A stretch of DNA of 26,144 bases. Origin: DAOTVS01 sp034436375. Its GTDB lineage: Bacteria > Chloroflexota > Anaerolineae > SpSt-313. Positions within the stretch are counted from its first letter, which is position 1, and every line of letters starts with the position of its first letter. Where the stretch lies: contig DAOTVS010000301.1 of NCBI GenBank assembly GCA_034436375.1, forward strand, positions 1-26,144, read 5' to 3'. Positions 23,768 to 26,144 of this stretch are shown in pieces. The translations under genes and the position numbers were made by a program. The notes beneath the pieces are model-generated. The model was not told the origin of the DNA. It saw only the letters and a program-made list of their open reading frames with translations, and searched no databases.

Positions 23768-25454
23768 CGTGCTGGTGGCGTTCCTGGGCTTGCTGTTACT
23801 ATTGCCCGTTTTCGCGGCCATTGCCATCGCCATCAAAGTCGATTCGCCGGGGCCTGTCTTCTACCGCGCCATGCGCGTCGGCAAAAACGGGCAGCTATTC
23901 GCCATGCTCAAGTTCCGAACAATGAGCGAGCGGGGAGAGGGACCCCGCATCACTGCGCACGATGACCCACGCATTACTCGCATCGGCCACTTTTTGCGCG
24001 ATACCAAGCTCAACGAACTGCCGCAGTTGATCAATGTCCTCAAGGGCGAAATGAGCCTGGTTGGGCCACGGCCTGAGGACCCCGAGTTCGTGGCGCACTA
24101 CTCGCCGGAAGAGCGCCAGGTCCTGCTGGCTACGCCCGGGATGACCAGCCCGGCAGCCGTTATCTATGCCCGCGAAGAGGCGATGCTGAGCCATGCCACG
24201 GCGACCGAGTCGTACCTGAACAGCGTCTTGCCGAACAAGCTGCATCTCGACCTGCTCTACATCCGCTACCGATCCTTTCTCCTGGATCTCGATGTGCTAC
24301 TATGTACCTTGCTGGCAGTCATCCCATTGATCCGGAGGGCAACACCCGAGGTAGAAGATATCCTGCTGGGGCCTATCCAGCGGCTGGTGCGCCGATATGC
24401 CAGCTGGTTCCTGATCGATTGGTGCATTGCCCTGGCGGGGATTGCAGTCGCTGGGTTGGTCTGGCGAGCCGCGAGCGTGCTCGACCTGGGCTGGGCGCGT
24501 GCGCTCCTGGCGGCGCTGATCATGGCGCTGGCTTTCAGCGCTGTCAACTGGGTATTGGGGGTACAGCGTACGGCCTGGCGATACGCCAGCGCCCAGGAGG
24601 CCTGGGAAATTGTCCTCTCGACCACACTGGCGACGGTCCTGCTTGTAGGGCTGGACTCGCTCCGCTTCCCATCGGCCCTGCTGCCGCCAGGCTTGCTGGC
24701 CCTGGCCGGGTTCTTTGCCATGACGGGCTTTGCCGGCGCTCGTTACCGAGGCCGTCTGCTCTCGGGCCTGCAGGTCAAGTGGGGCCAGGTCTGGGCCATG
24801 GCCAAGGCTGGGCGCGGAAAGGTGCTGGTGGTCGGCGCCGGTGAGGAAGGCCAGTGGGTGGTCTGGTTCATGCGTTACGGCGCAGGCCGGCGCATCTTTG
24901 ACGTCGTCGGCATTGTTGATGATGACCCCAGGAAGCGAGGCATGCGCATTCATGGCGCCATCGTGCTGGGCGGCCGGCGTAGCGTCCCGGACCTGATCAG
25001 GACATGGGATATTGATCTCATCGCCCTGGCCATCGACGATATTGGCCTGAGCGAGCTCGATGACTGGCTCGCGGTTTGCCGTTCTACACCCGCACGCATT
25101 GTGCTCGTGCCCGGTATTGCCGACCTGTTGGTAAATGCAGGCACGGCCGGCGCCATCCCAGAGTGTTCTCACCCACGCGCTCAACAAGCCAAAGGCGCCC
25201 CTGCCACGGTGGCCAGATCCATATGGGTCACCGCTGATGATAGCGGCCCCCACGTAGATGCCCACACTGTGGCCGGATGGGTCGCCGACCTGGCCCAGTA
25301 TGCAGCGAGCAACCGCCTGGCCGATATCCAGCGACGACTGGCCGAACTCCAGTCCATGCTCAGCCCTGCTCAGATAGCCAACTATGCCGCTGGCGGCGAG
25401 GAGCACTCTGAGCCGTCTGCAGCGTTCAGGAGAAATGATGCCAATGCCATCTGA
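23748..25454 (+). CDS. Phosphoglycosyl transferase with reversed domain order
   Basis: This 568-residue protein transfers a phospho-sugar from a UDP-sugar to undecaprenyl phosphate, starting the repeat unit. The catalytic domain is N-terminal: membrane segment 8-29, SPGPVFYRAMRVGKNGQLF, LKFRTM, and KLNELPQLINVLKGEMSLVGPRPE at 87-110. It is followed by four membrane helices between roughly residues 215 and 330. A soluble Rossmann-like domain starts at ~360 (VLVVGAGEEGQWV, FDVVGIVDDDP), the CoA_binding_3-type domain. Classical WcaJ/WbaP proteins carry these two parts before, not after, the transferase. ATG 23748 (MAKRSFDVLV) has GGGGAGG 8 bp upstream; an earlier start at 23691 has no family resemblance. 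Residue 89 is Asn where short relatives such as PglC have the nucleophilic Asp. Confidence 0.82.
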   Translation: MAKRSFDVLVAFLGLLLLLPVFAAIAIAIKVDSPGPVFYRAMRVGKNGQLFAMLKFRTMSERGEGPRITAHDDPRITRIGHFLRDTKLNELPQLINVLKGEMSLVGPRPEDPEFVAHYSPEERQVLLATPGMTSPAAVIYAREEAMLSHATATESYLNSVLPNKLHLDLLYIRYRSFLLDLDVLLCTLLAVIPLIRRATPEVEDILLGPIQRLVRRYASWFLIDWCIALAGIAVAGLVWRAASVLDLGWARALLAALIMALAFSAVNWVLGVQRTAWRYASAQEAWEIVLSTTLATVLLVGLDSLRFPSALLPPGLLALAGFFAMTGFAGARYRGRLLSGLQVKWGQVWAMAKAGRGKVLVVGAGEEGQWVVWFMRYGAGRRIFDVVGIVDDDPRKRGMRIHGAIVLGGRRSVPDLIRTWDIDLIALAIDDIGLSELDDWLAVCRSTPARIVLVPGIADLLVNAGTAGAIPECSHPRAQQAKGAPATVARSIWVTADDSGPHVDAHTVAGWVADLAQYAASNRLADIQRRLAELQSMLSPAQIANYAAGGEEHSEPSAAFRRNDANAI

Positions 25455-26144
25455 TTCCTCTCTCCAAGGCTGGCAAGGTTGCCGGGTGCTGGTAACGGGC
25501 GCGAGTGGCTTTGTCGGCAGTCACCTGACCGAGGCATTGATCCGCCTGGGAGCGCACGTACGTGTGTTCATCCGCTACACCTCACGCTCCTCACTTGGCT
25601 TGCTGAGTGATCTGCCGGCTGCTGAACTGGATACCTTGGAGATCGTTAGAGGAGATGTCCGCGATTACACTGCCGTGCGTGAGGCTTGCCGAGATGTGAG
25701 CCATGTTTTCCACCTCGCTGCGCTGATCTCTATCCCCTATTCATATCTACACCCAGAAGAAGTAGTCGCCACGAACGTCACCGGTACACTCAATGTGCTG
25801 CAGGCCGCGCGGGAGACTGGAGCCCAGAGGATCATCCACACATCCACAAGCGAAGTGTATGGTACCGCACAGAGTGTGCCTATCGCAGAAACCCACCCCC
25901 TGCATGCCCAATCGCCCTATGCAGCCAGCAAGATTGCCGCCGACAAATTGGCTGAGAGCTTTGGGTGCGCTTACAACCTGCCGGTCGTAACCATCCGTCC
26001 TTTCAATACCTATGGCCCCCGGCAGTCGGCGCGAGCGATCATACCGACGATCATCACCCAAGCCCTCACCCGCAACCGGGTCCTTGTTGGCAGCCTGGAG
26101 CCGCGCCGCGACCTGACTTTTGTCTCTGATACGGTCGACGCTTT
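25438..26144 (+). CDS. LegB-type nucleotide-sugar 4,6-dehydratase (3' truncated)
   Basis: This extended SDR enzyme is visible for about 235 residues and runs off the window. It has the NAD-binding GASGFVGSHL, FHLAALISIPYSY, NVTGTLNVLQAARETGA, the active-site TSTSEVYGTAQ, and YAASK (Tyr/Lys pair), then RPFNTYGPRQSARAIIPTII and GSLEPRRDLTFVSDT. These blocks match the LegB-like UDP/GDP-GlcNAc 4,6-dehydratases of legionaminic-acid and related amino-sugar pathways more than GDP-mannose 4,6-dehydratase or GalE. ATG 25438 is preferred, with AGGAG 5 bases upstream; ATG 25435 is adjacent. It overlaps the transferase gene by 17 bp, so the two are co-translated. The product would be a 4-keto-6-deoxy-HexNAc nucleotide that a downstream aminotransferase could use. 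Confidence 0.82.
   Translation, partial: MPMPSDSSLQGWQGCRVLVTGASGFVGSHLTEALIRLGAHVRVFIRYTSRSSLGLLSDLPAAELDTLEIVRGDVRDYTAVREACRDVSHVFHLAALISIPYSYLHPEEVVATNVTGTLNVLQAARETGAQRIIHTSTSEVYGTAQSVPIAETHPLHAQSPYAASKIAADKLAESFGCAYNLPVVTIRPFNTYGPRQSARAIIPTIITQALTRNRVLVGSLEPRRDLTFVSDTVDA

Noticed and set aside
25435..26144. Split FlaA1/PglF dehydratase (membrane/Rossmann half in one gene, SDR half in the next)
   Set aside because: The downstream SDR has the YxxxK site and LegB-type blocks rather than the Met-containing site of membrane dehydratases, so it is an independent soluble enzyme.

Overview
The window is GC-rich (about 60-70% by eye) and carries 22 protein-coding genes, two of them cut by the window edges. 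I see no tRNA, rRNA, CRISPR array or transposase. The gene style (tandem Yip1-like membrane proteins, a glycosidase and sugar-oxidoreductase accessory set, a proline/threonine-rich lipoprotein hydrolase, and an exopolysaccharide cluster) would fit an environmental Chloroflexota/Anaerolineae-like bacterium. That is an inference from gene style, not a marker-gene placement.

Region 1 (1-5285, + strand) is a carbohydrate block. It has the 3' end of a GH-A/GH42-like glycoside hydrolase, an aldo/keto reductase translationally coupled to an MDR dehydrogenase, an 18-bp-stem hairpin terminator, a well-formed promoter driving a secreted alpha/beta-hydrolase lipoprotein, and a second TIM-barrel glycosidase-like protein. 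Region 2 (5454-8788, - strand) has an RlmD/RumA-type 23S rRNA m5U methyltransferase followed by a small low-GC P-loop kinase-like ATPase, then two coupled Yip1-like membrane proteins. The methyltransferase and Yip1 units are separated by an AT-rich repeat block.

Region 3 (8825-14223) is a second sugar/keto-acid block: L-ribulokinase (AraB) with a near-consensus promoter, an Ldh_2-family dehydrogenase, a divergent FAH-family hydrolase, and a neutral-ceramidase-like protein. The divergent Ldh_2/FAH spacer holds a promoter overlapped by a 14-bp operator-like palindrome, a 10-bp hairpin, and a perfect 78-bp palindrome (39-bp arms, no spacer) ending 8 bp before the FAH ribosome-binding site.

Region 4 (14445-26144, all + strand, mostly overlapping or nearly touching) is a Wzx/Wzy-type surface polysaccharide operon. 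It encodes a UDP-GlcNAc 6-dehydrogenase, a GT4 glycosyltransferase, a hexapeptide acyltransferase, a flippase, a polymerase, a second GT4, a zinc-ribbon methyltransferase, a FemAB/GNAT-like acyltransferase, an unusual phosphoglycosyl transferase with its domains in reversed order, and the start of a LegB-type nucleotide-sugar 4,6-dehydratase. Together these make UDP-HexNAc-derived sugars, load the first sugar on undecaprenyl phosphate, extend and decorate the repeat unit, flip it and polymerise it. The most notable items are the giant palindrome, the permuted phosphoglycosyl transferase and the AT-rich inverted/tandem repeat block. No clearly new defence or mobile system is visible.
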